This document shows positions 36,983 to 48,650 of a stretch of DNA of 64,000 nucleotides, piece after piece. The notes under the pieces were generated by a model. That model searched no databases, was not told the origin of the DNA, and saw nothing but the letters and a program-made list of their open reading frames with translations. The stretch lies in NCBI GenBank assembly GCA_963965975.1, contig OZ014425.1, forward strand, positions 1,811,501 through 1,875,500, written 5' to 3'. The stretch's first letter is position 1. Every line of letters starts with the position of its first letter. The DNA is from Xestospongia bergquistia (Eukaryota > Porifera > Demospongiae > Haplosclerida > Petrosiidae). Both the position numbers and the translations under genes were made by a program.

Positions 36983-37582
36983 TTAGAACATCTGCAAAGT
37001 CATATCAAATCGCCTAGCACTTGTTCCTTGATCTCCATCAACCCAACGGAAGGTGTTGATGTCCATTGAAGCCAGCTCAAATTGACCATTAGAGGTTCCA
37101 AAAAAGGTTACAATAGAATCAATGTGCCAACCATCATTGCTATCTTCCACGAGAGCTATATTTTCAACCTCATTTTTCTTAATGCAAGAATCTCCAAAAC
37201 CAAAACTAGGCACACTTATTTTCCAGAGATCACCTTTATTTTTTTCGTAGTCATTTCCAACAAGGTTAGGAAGATTTCCTTTACGACGTACTCCATTGAC
37301 TTTTAATTCGATTTCATGGGCACTTGCATGAGTTTGAGCATCAACATAACCAGAAGTAAATGCCATAATGTAAAGGACAGTGATACAGGAACCTAGAAAA
37401 AGAATTGGAAGCAACCATTAACAAATGAAAATATCTAACTTACCAGATGAGATATCTCTACGTTCAATGTCTTTTTCAGCTTCCTTTGCAGCATTGTGTT
37501 CAACCTCTTTCAATGGATTACATGAAACAGATACCAATAGGGCTGCAAAGAAAAGAACAGAAAAATACCACATCATTGCCAT
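36983..37582 (-). CDS. Secreted PLAT/LH2-like protein, copy 1 (182 aa)
   Basis: Two exons, 37444-37582 and 36983-37392, with a 51-bp intron (GTAAGT/CTAG). Start at the first ATG of the frame (MAMMWYFSVLFF); sequence upstream of it is 5' UTR shared by all copies. Residues 1-20 are a signal peptide. Residues ~21-47 form a charged, helical pro-region (KEVEHNAAKEAEKDIERRD). A second hydrophobic stretch follows (SCITVLYIMAFTSGY), then a β-rich domain to the end with KGDLWKISVP, DGWHIDSIVTFF and FRWVDGD. The pattern (strand, DLW, GW-[LI]-D-x-[IV], RW) suggests a PLAT/LH2 fold, a lipid- or protein-binding β-sandwich, but that is an inference from pattern alone. A TATATAAAG box is at 37654-37662. Confidence 0.72.
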
Positions 37583-37653
37583 AATGTATCCAAAGTTAAT
37601 AGTTTTCTCCAAAAACTCCTAATAAACTGTGTGAACTATCCAGCAACTTCTCT

Positions 37654-37662
37654 CTTTATATA
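37654..37662 (-). promoter_or_regulatory. TATA box of PLAT-like copy 1
   Basis: TATATAAAG on the minus strand, 72 bp upstream of the start codon and followed by AGAGAAGTTG as in the other copies. Confidence 0.7.
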
Positions 37663-37849
37663 TTGTCTACCTAAATTGTTTGTGAACTTTTGTAAAAACA
37701 GATGATAAGAAGGTACACAAGTACATCATCTTCTCACAACTCTAACCATTGAAAATTCAACCAGAATTTCCTTTCAGAAGCCACACTGACTGTAGACTGC
37801 AAACATATAACATTTTAGTAGTATAATTAAAGGTTACAACTGTCTCATG

Positions 37850-38310
37850 CAGGGTATGAAGTTGGAGAAAGTTTGGCACCTGTCAAAAGATCAGTGAGAC
37901 AGATATACACCCACATGAATACCTTCAACTGAAACTATCACAAGTAATGCTGGGTGTATTAGCTCATGCAGGGTACAAAGTTGGAAACAGTTTGACAACT
38001 GTCATCTAATCAGCTCAGTGAGACAGATATACACCCACATGAATACCTTCAACTGAAACTATCACAAGTAATGCTGGGTGTATTAGCTCATGCAGGGTAC
38101 AAATTTGGAGACAGTTTGACAACTGTCATCTAATCATTGAGACAGATATACACCCACATAAATACCTTCAAAAGGAAACTATCACAAGTAATACCAGGTG
38201 TATTAGCTAATGCAGGGTATGAAGTTGGAGACAGTTTGACAATCTGATCACTGTGCAATGCGACAGTTGGGAAGATATGTACCCACATGAATACCTTTAA
38301 TTGAAACTAT
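37850..38310 (-). repeat. ~115-130-bp minisatellite, left arm
   Basis: About four units bearing GGTATTCATGTGGGTG...CTGATCA...TCTCCAACTT.ATACCCTGCATGAGCTAATAC (minus strand), immediately upstream of the copy 1 promoter region. Confidence 0.85.
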
Positions 38311-40600
38311 CACAAGTAAATAAAGATTTCTAAAACAATTTATTAAATATAGGGATGGTCAAACAAGCCCAAGGTAGGAATGGCAATACAGACATCCCTA
38401 TATAGTAGCCATTATATCAAGGGCATAATGCTTTGTGCAACAGTTGTATGAGACAAACAATACCACAAGAAGTCTAAATTAAAAGAGTGTTCAGTTAGAT
38501 AGAAAGTGAGGATTTTGTATCAGAAAGTTTCTTTATTATGAGAAAGTAATTATATATTGTCCCTTTCTCTATCTTAAATTAATACTAAAGGGCAACAAAT
38601 CTCTTCTTGCACACATATAAGTATTTAATTTATTAAGTTTGAACCTATATTTCTGTTTTACCATAATTAGTAATATTTACATTATTATCTTAAATATAAT
38701 ATGCATATATCATCATAGTGAGAATGAGAATGTTATGATAAGTGTTTGCAGGTTGATAAGAGCATCATCTTTATTGATAACCTCAGGGTAGAATATTCTT
38801 TGAATTTATTAATAGCAACATAACCGGAATTACCCACATGAATGCCTTAAACTGAAACTATCACAAGTAATGCCTTCGACTGAAACTATCACAAGTAATG
38901 CCAGGTGTATTAGTTCATGATCATGCAGGCTACAAAATTGAAGACAGCTTTGCAACTGTCATCTGATCAGTGAGACAGATATACACCCACATGAATACCT
39001 TCAAACAAAAAAATCACAAGTAATACTGGCTAATTAGCTCATGCACAGTATACAAAGTTGGGAAAAGTTTGACAAGTAAGGTTCACCAGCATTTCCTTTT
39101 AGAAGATATGCTGCAGCTGACAGTAGTGCACACATTGGTATAATGAAAGGTCACAATTGTTATTTTATGTTGAGCTCTAGCACAAACATGACTTGGGATT
39201 TCCCTCAACACACTCTGTCAAAGTTGTTACTATAGCTACAAATAGTTGGAGACAATATGTCTTGATCAGTGAGATAGCTGGGAAGATTGCACCCACATGA
39301 ATATCTTCAATTGAAAGTAATACTGTTTATATTAACTTATATTGTTACTAAAGCTTATGTAGGGTACATCATTGGAGACAGTTTGGAGCCTGTTATACCT
39401 GATCAGCAAGATGATAGACACCTGCTTTAATTAAAACTGTCTTCATATTTCAAGTAATGAAGCATAAATCTGTGTTTATTAACCTGCATGGGAAAGTGCT
39501 ATTGGTCCAATCAACATCATGATTAGTGGGATAGATAAGAACTTATAACAGACATGATACCAGTACACTTATAGCAAATACACTTTAAATTTTTGCAAGA
39601 TGGAACATTAAATTTTCTTGATCCACATGTTCACTATACTAGAGAGTAATTATTTATTATCTTTTCTCTTAAATACAAAAGTGACACGAGCCTTTGGTAC
39701 TCTTAGGTATGATTTATATTTGATCTGCAGCATCTCCTTTATTCAAAGGTTGTATGTATCAATTTGTGAATAACACTGTACAAAACTATATTCACTATAG
39801 CCAACAAACTGTCTCTAACTTTGTACTTTGTACTCTAATATATACATACATATATATGTATATATATATATGTACTTGTTTCCTGCATGAATCACTACAA
39901 GGCATCTCCTAAAAGAAGACAACTATGTATAAGTGTGTTAGGGTTTTTTGAGGGGAATGTCAAGTTATAGCGTGCGTGTGTTGAGGGTCAGCAGTATATA
40001 ATAACAATTGTGAACTTATGTATTAATTGAAAAAAGTGTCAAAACTACTACCCATTGATTATGACTGACCAGCATATGGTAATCTTATATAACTCAAGCT
40101 ATTTATAAATTCAAAGAATATTCTACCCTGAGGTTATCAATAAAGATGATGCTCTTATCAACCTGCAAACACTTATCATAACATTCTCATTCTCACTATG
40201 ATGATATATGCATAATATATTTAAGATAATAATGTAAATATTACTAATTATGGTAAAACAGAAATATAGGATCAAACTTAATAAATTAAATACTTATATG
40301 TGTGCAAGAAGAGATTTGTTGCCTTTTAGTATTAATTTAAGATAGAGAAAGGGACAATATATAATTACTTTCTCATAATAAAGAAACTTTCTGATACAAA
40401 ATCCTCACTTTCTATCTAACTGAACACTCTTTTAGACTTCTTGTGGCATTGTTTGTCTCATACAACTGTTGCACAAAGCATTATGCCCTTGATATAATGG
40501 CTACTATATAGGGATGTCTGTATTGCCATTCCTACCTTGGGCTTGTTTGACCATCCCTACATTTAATAATTTTTTTAGAAATCTTTATTTACTTATTAAA
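38310..40600. other. Gene-free spacer and inner arms of the inverted repeat
   Basis: No gene seen. 38310-38809 and 40103-40600 are inverted copies of each other. The unique centre (38810-40102) holds a segment, about 38940-39600, that is repeated directly at about 44450-45130 (shared landmark ATGCTGCAGCTGACAGTAGT). Confidence 0.8.
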
Positions 40601-41330
40601 GGTATTCATGTGGGTACATATCTTCCCAACTGTCACATTGCACAGTGATCAGATGACGGGCACCAAACTGTCCCCAACTTCATACCCTGTATTAGCTAAT
40701 ACACACAAGCATTATTTGTGATAATTTCAAGGTATTCATGTGGGTGCATATCTTCCCAACTGTCACATTGCACAGTGATCAGATGACGGGCACAAAACTG
40801 CCCCCAACTTCATACCCTGCGTTAGCTAATACACACAAGCATTATTTGTGATAATTTCAAGGTATTCATATGGGTGCATATCTTCCCAACTGTCGGACTG
40901 ATCAGATGACGGGCACCAAACTGTCCCCAACTTCATACCCTGCATTAGCTAATACACCTGGTATTACTTGTGATAGTTTCGTTTTAAAGGTATTCATGTG
41001 GGTGTATATCTGTCTCACTGGTTAGATGACAGTTGTCAAACTGTCTCCAACTTCATACCCTGCGTTAGCTAATACACCTGGTATTACTTGTGATAGTTTC
41101 ATTTTAAAAGTATTCATGTGGGTGCATATCTTCCCAACTGTCGGACTGATCAGATAACGGGCACCAAACTGTCTCCAACTTCATACCCTGCATGAGCTAA
41201 TACACCCAGCATTACTTGTGATAGTTTCAGTTAAAGGTATTCATGTGGGAGTATATATGTCTCACTGATCAATTGACTGGCGCCAAACTTTCTCCAACTT
41301 CATACCCTGCATGAGACAGTTGTAACCTTT
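40601..41330 (+). repeat. 130-bp minisatellite upstream of PLAT-like copy 2
   Basis: Six units; the first three start at 40601, 40731 and 40861, exactly 130 bp apart. Each contains GGTATTCATGTGGGTGCATA, TGATCAGATGACGGGC, CCAACTTCATACCCTGC and TTACTTGTGATAGTTTCA (or TTATTTGTGATAATTTCA). Related arrays are at 37850-38310 and 45130-45790. Confidence 0.9.
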
Positions 41331-41572
41331 AATTATACTACTAAAATGTTATATGTTTGCAGTCTACAGTCAGTATGGCTTCTGAAAGGAAATCCTGGTT
41401 GAATCTTCAATGATTAGAGTTGTGAGAAGATGATGTACTTGTGTACCTTCTTGTCATCTGTTTTTACAAAAGTTCGTAAACTATTTTGGTAGACAGTACA
41501 TAAAGAGAGAAGTTGCAGGGTAGTTCACAGGTATCTTTGGAGAAAACTATTAACTTTGAATACATTATAGTA

Positions 41573-42169
41573 ATGGCAGTGATGTGGTATCTTTCTATCT
41601 TTTTCTTTGCAAGGCTGTTGGCATCTGTTTCATGTAATCCATTGAAAGAGGTTGAACAAAATGCTGCAAAAGAAGTTGAAAAAGACATTGAACGTAGAGA
41701 TATCTCATCTGGTAGGTTACATGTTCATTCGTTAATGGCTGCTACCAATTCGTTTTTAGGTTCCTGTATCACTGTTCTTTACATTATGGCATTTACTTCT
41801 GGTTATATTGATGCTCAAACTAATGCAAGTGCCCATGAAATTGAATTAAAAGTCAATGGAGTACGTCGTAAAGGAAATCTTCCTAACCTTGTTGGAAATG
41901 ATTTTCAAAAAAATAAAGGTGATCTCTGGAAAATAAGTGTGCCTAGCTTTGGTTTTGGAGATTCTTGCATTAAGAAAAATGAGGTTGAAAATATAGCTCT
42001 CGTGGAAGATAGCAATGATGGTTGGCACATTGATTCTATTGTAACCTTTTTTGGAACCTCTAATGGTCAATTTGAGCTGGCTTCAATGGACATCAACACC
42101 TTCCGTTGGGTTGATGGAGATCAAGGAACAAGTGCTAGGCGATTTGATATGACTTTGCAGATGTTCTAA
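41573..42169 (+). CDS. Secreted PLAT/LH2-like protein, copy 2 (182 aa)
   Basis: Exons 41573-41711 and 41760-42169 (stop TAA). The intron is only 48 bp, a multiple of three, and has no stop, so an unspliced message would also be open (16 extra residues, RLHVHSLMAATNSFLG type). The protein differs from copy 1 at only a few residues in the β-domain (for example NDFQKN for NDYEKN). The TATA box is altered to TACATAAAG (41497-41505), unlike the TATATAAA of the other copies. AATAAA poly(A) signal near 42280. It is the inverted partner of copy 1. Confidence 0.72.
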   Translation: MAVMWYLSIFFFARLLASVSCNPLKEVEQNAAKEVEKDIERRDISSGRLHVHSLMAATNSFLGSCITVLYIMAFTSGYIDAQTNASAHEIELKVNGVRRKGNLPNLVGNDFQKNKGDLWKISVPSFGFGDSCIKKNEVENIALVEDSNDGWHIDSIVTFFGTSNGQFELASMDINTFRWVDGDQGTSARRFDMTLQMF

Positions 42170-43840
42170 AAACAAAGAACATTCAATTAACTATTGCTGC
42201 TGTGTTAGTAATGTTACATTAAAATATTAGGTGAAATGTTTTTGTACATTTTGACTTTTGTAATGTTGTTGACCTTTAAAATAAAATTTACATTTGAATT
42301 TCAATTTGTTACATAGAATCAATGATTTAACTTGACCAAAATTAAAATAAAGATTGGCATAGATAAAGTGGGTTACAATATTTTAGCACATACAACAGTG
42401 TAGCTATGTGTCAAGTAATAGAACATGTAGATGGACTCATTATATTATAGTAAAGTATTTGTATGTACTAATGTATATTCATTATAGTAATTACTATTAC
42501 TATTAAAGCTACGATAACTTCCTTTACATTTCTATCCCAGTCCCTATAAAACTAGACATATCAACTTAAGGATAGACATAGATATTGTAAATGAAATTAT
42601 GAGAACAAGTAACTAAACTACTTCTAAGCATTTTGATGTTTTAAGGAAATAATCTATAGCTATTTATTGTTACATAGATGTGGACAGTACCAGCAGGGAG
42701 GAATGATGGGAGATCATTGAGGACACATGACAACCAATAAATCTCTTTCAATTTGTCAGTTCACAATTGTTATTACACTACTAAGCTTTTGACACATGCA
42801 CATTATAACATCTCAACAAACCCCTAACACAACTATACATAATTATCTTCTTTTAGGAGATGCCTTGTAGTGGGTGATGCAGGAAACAAGTACACGCACA
42901 GATATATATATTAGAGTAGAGAGTACAAAGTCAGAGACAGTCTGACTGGTAGTCAAGACGGTTTTGTACTGTGTATGTTCCTCACATATTGGTACATATA
43001 ACAATTCAATAAAGGACATGCAATGGATAATGCATGCTATAACCATAACTACGGGTAAATGAAAACACGCAATTTGGATCCAGTAACACAAAAATATTAA
43101 CTCATTAGTATATCTCTGTATACTAATAAGTTAATATTTTTGTGTTTAGGAGATAAGGTAATTAAAAATAGCTTTCTCATATTTTGAGCACCAAGAAAAT
43201 GTATGTGCTATATATGTACTGGTATCATGTGTGTTATAAGTTCTTATTGATAATTTTCCTACTGGTGTTGATTGGACCAATAGATTTGCAGGTTAATACA
43301 ATCAGATTATATGCTCCAATAATTGAAGATAGTTTAATTAAGGTTGTTGTCTAATAATTTTCCCAACTGTCTCCCTGATCATGTATAACAGGCACCAAAC
43401 TGTCTCCAAGTTTGTACCCTGAATGAACTTTAGTAACAATAATTGTTGCATAATCAGCAATGTGTAGTCATGTTTGTACTCATTAGATTAAAATTGACCT
43501 TTTATTTATTAAGAATATAATTGTTGTAATATTGTATACTAAATGAAAATGGGAGTACTAGACTTCATACAACATATCATAGCAATTTGTATGAATGTAT
43601 CGCAATTAATTAAGGCTCATAATAGCATTATATTCCTCAATATGTGTAATTATAAAACTGTGTAATAAGTTAATAATATGTAATGTAACAATAAATGTTT
43701 CACTTTCGTTTAAAAAGCTTGCTCATGGTAATATGGTATAATGGTATTTTTATTTTCACATCTTTTGAACATTAGCTAGATAATGAATGAATTTATGTAA
43801 CATCAGAGATACTGCTATTCTAGCTTGAATAATATTCACT
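42170..43840. other. Downstream flank of copy 2 and unique spacer
   Basis: The part to about 42770 is the common 3' flank seen after the other copies (ACTTGACCAAAATTAAAATAAAG, then TAGATGGACTCATTATATTATAG). The rest is AT-rich with no gene; a short palindromic tract TTAATATTTTTGTGTT/AACACAAAAATATTAA lies around 43086-43146. Confidence 0.65.
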
Positions 43841-43849
43841 CTTTTCCTT

Positions 43850-44262
43850 ATTGTACAAAGTTAAGAGAGTCATATATAAATTGTAAATATATGTATGTTG
43901 TTCTATAAAATCACACTTTAACAGAAAATTCATTTTTAAGTCGCAGAGCTGCTGCTATTCAGCCTTTCACTTATAGGGTACAAAGTTGAGAGAATTGTGT
44001 GTAAATTCATGCATGTTGGTAATGACAGCCTTTAATAGAAAATACATTTTTAAGGTAAGGACAGCCTTTCATAGAAAATACATTTTTAAGTCATAAAATA
44101 CTACCACTTTTCTAGTTTGTATTCAGTCTTTCACTTAGGGTACAAAGTTGAAAAATTATGTATAAATTCATGTATGTTGTTAGGCCAGCCTTTAATAGAA
44201 AGTATATTTTTAAGTTACAGAATATTACTAAGCATTCTACTCAAGTTTAATTTATATATTCT
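43850..44262 (-). repeat. Divergent 126-bp-family units in inverse orientation
   Basis: Three or more units with TTTCACTTAGGGTACAAAGTTGA and CCTTTAATAGAAAATACATTTTTAAG, the complement of the 126-bp array units at 46540-54976, lead into the PLAT gene fragment. Confidence 0.75.
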
Positions 44263-44270
44263 GGGTAGGT

Positions 44271-44446
44271 CATTTTTCTTAATGCAAGAATCTCCAAAAC
44301 CAAAACTAGGCAACACTTATTTTCCAGAGATCACCTTTATTTTTTTGATAGTCATTTCCAACAAGGTTAGGAAGATTTCCTTTATGACGTACTCCATTGA
44401 CTTTTAATTCAATTTCATGGGCACTTGCATGAGTTTGAGCATCAAC
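44271..44446 (-). pseudogene. Internal fragment of a PLAT-like gene
   Basis: About 176 bp match the middle of exon 2 on the minus strand (from GCCCATGAAATTGAATTAAA through TTAAGAAAAATG) with small differences, including an inserted base in CTAGGCAACAC that breaks the frame. Both ends stop abruptly against repeat DNA, so this is a rearrangement scar, not a gene. Confidence 0.85.
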
Positions 44447-44449
44447 ACC

Positions 44450-45130
44450 TGTCATCTGATCAGTGAAACAGATATACACTGACATGAATACCTTTAAACA
44501 AAACTATCACAAGTAATATATACTGGGTGTATTAGCTCATGCACAGTATACAAAAGTTTGACAAGTAAGATTCACCAGCATTTCCTTTTGGAATATATGC
44601 TGCAGCTGACAGTAGTGCACACATATTAGTATAATGAAAGGTCACAATTGTTATTTTATGTTGAACTCTAGCACAAACATGACTTGGGATTTCCCTCAAC
44701 ATGCTCTACTTGTATTCAAAGTTTTTACTATAGCTACAAATAGTTGGAGACAGTATGCCTTGATCAGTGAGATAGCTGGGAAGATATGCACCCACATGAA
44801 TATCTTCAATTGAAAGTAATACTGTTTATATTAACTTATATATTGTTACTAAAGCTTATGTAGGGTAAATAGTTGGAAACAGTTTGGAGCCTGTTATACC
44901 TGATCAGCGAGACAATTGGTAAGATGATAGACACCTGCTTTAATCAAAATTGTCTTCGTATTTCAAGTAATGGAGCATAAATCTGTGTGTATTAACCTGC
45001 ATGGGAAAGTGCTATTGGTCCAATCAACATCATAATTAGTGGGATAGATAAGAGCTTATAACAGACATGATACCAGTACACGCATAGCAAATACACTTTA
45101 AATTGTTTGCAAGATGGAATTTTAAAATTT
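44450..45130. repeat. Direct repeat of the 38940-39600 segment
   Basis: Shares ATGCTGCAGCTGACAGTAGT, CAAACATGACTTGGGATTTC and GCATGGGAAAGTGCTATTGG in the same order with 38940-39600. No coding content. Confidence 0.85.
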
Positions 45131-45790
45131 TCTTACCCTGCATTAGCTAATACACCTGGTATTATTTGTGATAGTTTCATTTTAAAGGTATTCATGTGGG
45201 TGTATATCTGCATGTCTCACTGATTAGATGACAGTTGTCAAACTGTCTCCAACTTTGTACCCTGCATGATGAGCTAATACACCCAGCATTGCTTGTGATA
45301 GTTTCAGTTGAAGGTATTCATGTGGGTGCATATCTTCCCAACTGTTGCATCATGGAGTGATCAGATGACGGGCATCTTACTGTCTCCAACTTCATACCCT
45401 ACGTTAGCTAATGCGCACAAGCATTATTAGTGATAATTTTTATGGTATTCATGTGGGTGTATATCTTCCAAACTGTTGCACTGATCAGATGATGGGCACC
45501 AAACTGTCTTCAACTACATATCCCGCATTAGCTAATACACCTGGTATTACTTGTGATAGTTTCATTTTAAAGGTATTCATGTGGGTGTATATCTGTCTCA
45601 CTGAGCTGATTAGATGACAGTTGTCAAACTGTCTCCAACTTTGTACCCTGCATGAGCTAATACACCCAACATTACTTGTGATAGTTTCAGTTGAAGGTAT
45701 TCATGTGGGTGTATATCTGTCTCACTGATCAATTGACAGGTGCCAAACTTTCTCCAACTTAATATCCTGCATGAGACAGTTGTAACCTTT
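45130..45790 (+). repeat. 130-bp minisatellite, third array
   Basis: About five units of the same family as 40601-41330, ending with GAGACAGTTGTAACCTTTAA exactly as in front of copy 2, but with no gene after it. Confidence 0.88.
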
Positions 45791-46480
45791 AATTATACTA
45801 CTAAAATGTTATATAGAGAAAACTATTTCAACTTGTTACATAGAATCAATGATTTAACTTGACCAAAATTAAAATAAAGATTGGCATAGATAAAGTGGGT
45901 AACAATATTTTAGCACATACAACAGTGTAGTTTAGGTAGCTATGTATCAAGTAATAGAACATGTAGATGGACTCATTATATTATAGTAAAGTATTTGTAT
46001 GTACTAATGTATATTCTTTATAGTAATTACTATTACTATTAAAGCCACACTAACTTCCATTACATTTCTATCCCAGTCCCTATAAAATTAAACATGTCAA
46101 TTTAAGGATAGACATTGATAGTATTTATAAATATCAGTGCTATATATGTATTGTAAATATAATTATGAGAACAAATTGAATACGCTAAACTACTTTGACA
46201 TTTTAAGGAAATAATCTTTAGCTTCTTATTGCTAAATAGATGTAGACAGTACTGCAGGGAGGAATGATGGGAGATCATTGAGGATGCAGGACAACCAATA
46301 TATCTCAATCATATATGCTGTATATTTTGTTGTTTGAATGCCCTCCTTATTAGTCAAAACTCAGGTCTATATATAGCTAAAAGGTCAAGGTTGCTTTATC
46401 TTGCAATTGATGGAGATAGATGTATTAGATAAATAACTTTAACCAGTTTAATTAGCCTTTATCTTTTTTATGTATGTAGC
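45791..46480 (+). pseudogene. 'Ghost' PLAT locus: flanks joined, gene deleted
   Basis: The copy 2-type 5' flank (to ATGTTATAT, about 45816) is followed by only about 12 bp of the shared 5' UTR (GAGAAAACTATT) and then directly by the common 3' flank (CAACTTGTTACATAGAATC). Promoter, both exons and the terminator region are missing. It records loss of one family member. Confidence 0.75.
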
Positions 46481-46539
46481 TAGAAACAGTAGGTATCCTC
46501 AGAATACAAGTCACAATGACAGCATCAAGAAAAGACAGA

Positions 46540-47130
46540 ACTGTCTCAACTTTGAACCCTAAGTAGTGGACTAAATAGTTAACTTTGAGTAGCAGTAATA
46601 TTCTGTAATTTAAAAATATATTTTTTATTAAAGGCTGGTCTCAACTTTGTACCCTAAGTGAAAGGCTGAATACAAACTAGAGTAGCGGCAATATTCTTTA
46701 AGTTAAAAATGAATTCTCTATTAAAGACTGGTCTTAACAGCATACAAATATTTACACATAATTCTCTCAACTTTGTACCCTAAGTGAAAGGCTGAATACA
46801 AAATAGAATAGTGGTAATATTTTGTAACTTAAAAATATATTTTTTATTAAAGGCTGGTCTTAACAACACACACACATGAATATTTCAACTTTGTACCCTA
46901 AGTGAAAGACTGAATACAAACTAGAGTAGCGGCAATATTCTGTAACTTAAAAATATATTAAAGTCTGGTCTTAACTGAATTTATAATTTACATATGTCCC
47001 TCTCAACTTTGTACCCTATAAGTGAAAGATTGTATGTAACTTAAAAATGAATTCTCTATTAAAAGGCTGGTTTTAACTATATGCATGAATTTACATATGA
47101 CTGTATCAACGTTGTACCATATAAGTGACA
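46540..47130 (+). repeat. Divergent 126-bp minisatellite upstream of copy 3
   Basis: About six units with CTCAACTTTGTACCCTAAGT, GAAAGGCTGAATACAAACTA and TTAAAAATGAATTCTCTATT. The last, degenerate unit (ATCAACGTTGTACCATATAA) runs into the promoter. Confidence 0.88.
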
Positions 47131-47157
47131 AAAATTCATAAACAATTTTGGTAGTCA

Positions 47158-47170
47158 CTATATAAAAAAG
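47158..47170 (+). promoter_or_regulatory. TATA box of PLAT-like copy 3
   Basis: TATATAAAAAAG followed by AGAGAAGCTGCAGGATAGTT, conserved at the same distance (about 87 bp) before the ATG in copies 3, 4 and 5. Confidence 0.75.
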
Positions 47171-47245
47171 AGAGAAGCTGCAGGATAGTTCACAGTTTAT
47201 TAAGTATCTTTGGAGAGAACTATTAACTTTGGATACATTATAGTA

Positions 47246-47843
47246 ATGGCAGTGATGTGGTATCTTTCTGTCCTTTTCTTTGCAGGGCTGTTGGCATCTG
47301 TTTCATGTAATCCATTGAAAGAGGTTGAACACAATGCTGCAAAGGAAGCTGAAAAAGACATTGAACGCAGAGATATTTCATCTGGTAGGTTACATGTTCA
47401 TTCGTTAATGGCTGCTTCCAATTCTTTTTCTAGGTTCCTGTATCACTGTCCTTTATATCATGGCATTTACTTCAGGTTTTGGCGGTGCTCAAACTCATGC
47501 AAGTGCCCATCAAATCGAATTAAAAGTCAATGGAGTACGTCGTAAAGGAAATCTTCCTAACCTTGTTGGATATGATTTTCAAAAAAATAAAGGTGATCTC
47601 TGGAAAATAAGTGTGCCTAGTTTTGGTTTTGGAGATTCTTGCATTAAGAAAAATGAGGTTGAAAATATAGCTCTCGTGGAAGATAGCAATGATGGTTGGC
47701 ACATTGATTCTATTGTAACCTTTTTTGGAACCTCTAATGGTCAATATGAGCTGGCTTCAATGGACATCAACACCTTCCGTTGGGTTGATGGAGATCAAGG
47801 AACAAGTGCTAGGCGATTTGATATGACTTTGCAGATGTTCTAA
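47246..47843 (+). CDS. Secreted PLAT/LH2-like protein, copy 3 (182 aa)
   Basis: Exons 47246-47384 and 47434-47843, intron 49 bp. Signal peptide MAVMWYLSVLFFAGLLASVS, charged pro-region, second hydrophobic stretch (CITVLYIMAFTSGFGG), then the β-domain, identical to copy 4 apart from a few residues (VGYDFQKN here). The possible dibasic processing site ERRD is kept. AATAAA at 47954-47959. Flanked by a 126-bp array upstream and the shared 3' flank downstream. Confidence 0.75.
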
Positions 47844-48650
47844 AAACAGCGAACATTCAATGCACTATTGGTGCTGTGTTAGTAATGTTACATTAAAATA
47901 TTAGGTGAAATGTTTTTGTACATTTTGACTTTTGTAATGTTGTTGACCTTTAAAATAAAATTTACATTTGAATTTCAATTTGTTACATAGAATCAATGAT
48001 TTAACTTGACCAAAATTAAAATAAAGATTAGCATAGATAAAGTGGGTTACAATATTTTAGCACATACAACAGTTTAGTTTAGGTAGCTATGTGTCAAGTA
48101 ATAGAACATGTAGATGGACTCATTATATTATAGTAAAGTATTTGTATGTACTAATGTATATTCATTATAGTAATTACTATTACTATTAAAGTCACAATAA
48201 CTTCCTTTGCATTTCTATCCCAGTCCCTGTAAAACTAAACATGTCGATTTAAGGATAGATATAGATATTGTAAATGTAATTATGAGAACAATACGCTAAA
48301 CTACTTTTAAGCATTTTGATGTTCTAAGGAAATAATCTTTAGCTACTTATTACTACATAGATGTGGACAGTACAGCAGGGAGGAATGATGAGAGATCACT
48401 GACGATGCATGACAACCAATAAATCTCAATCATATATGCTGTATATATTGCCATTTGAATGTCCTCCTTATTAGTCAAAACTCAGGTCTATAAATAACTA
48501 AAAGGTCAAAGTTGCTTCATCTTGCAATTGATGAAAATAGATGTATTAGATAAATAGCTTTAACCACTTTATTAGGCCTTTATCTTTTTTATGTATGTAG
48601 CTAGAGGTAGTAGCATCCTCAAAAAACAAGTCACAACAATAGCATCAAGA
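47844..48650 (+). repeat. Common 3' flank unit after copy 3
   Basis: About 800 bp of non-coding DNA repeated after copies 2, 3, 4 and 5 and the ghost locus (landmarks AGATGGACTCATTATATTAT, GGGAGGAATGATG.GAGATCA, TAAAAGGTCAA.GTTGCTT). No gene. Confidence 0.85.

Larger units (their letters stand above)
36866..42285. repeat. Large inverted repeat (two ~2-kb arms, ~1.3-kb spacer)
   Basis: Left arm about 36866-38809 and right arm about 40103-42285 are reverse complements. Each carries a PLAT-like gene (copy 1 on minus, copy 2 on plus, sharing 5' flanks toward the centre), its 130-bp repeat array, and a long unique tract. For example, 38380-38540 matches the complement of 40395-40555. Arm lengths differ mainly through repeat number. 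Confidence 0.9.

Noticed and set aside
37082..37306. 74-aa frame opposite each PLAT-like exon 2 (also at 41846, 47520, 49770, 51573, 55135)
   Set aside because: It recurs only because the sense gene is duplicated; it has no real start context, and the sense frame has splice sites, signal peptide and domain pattern.
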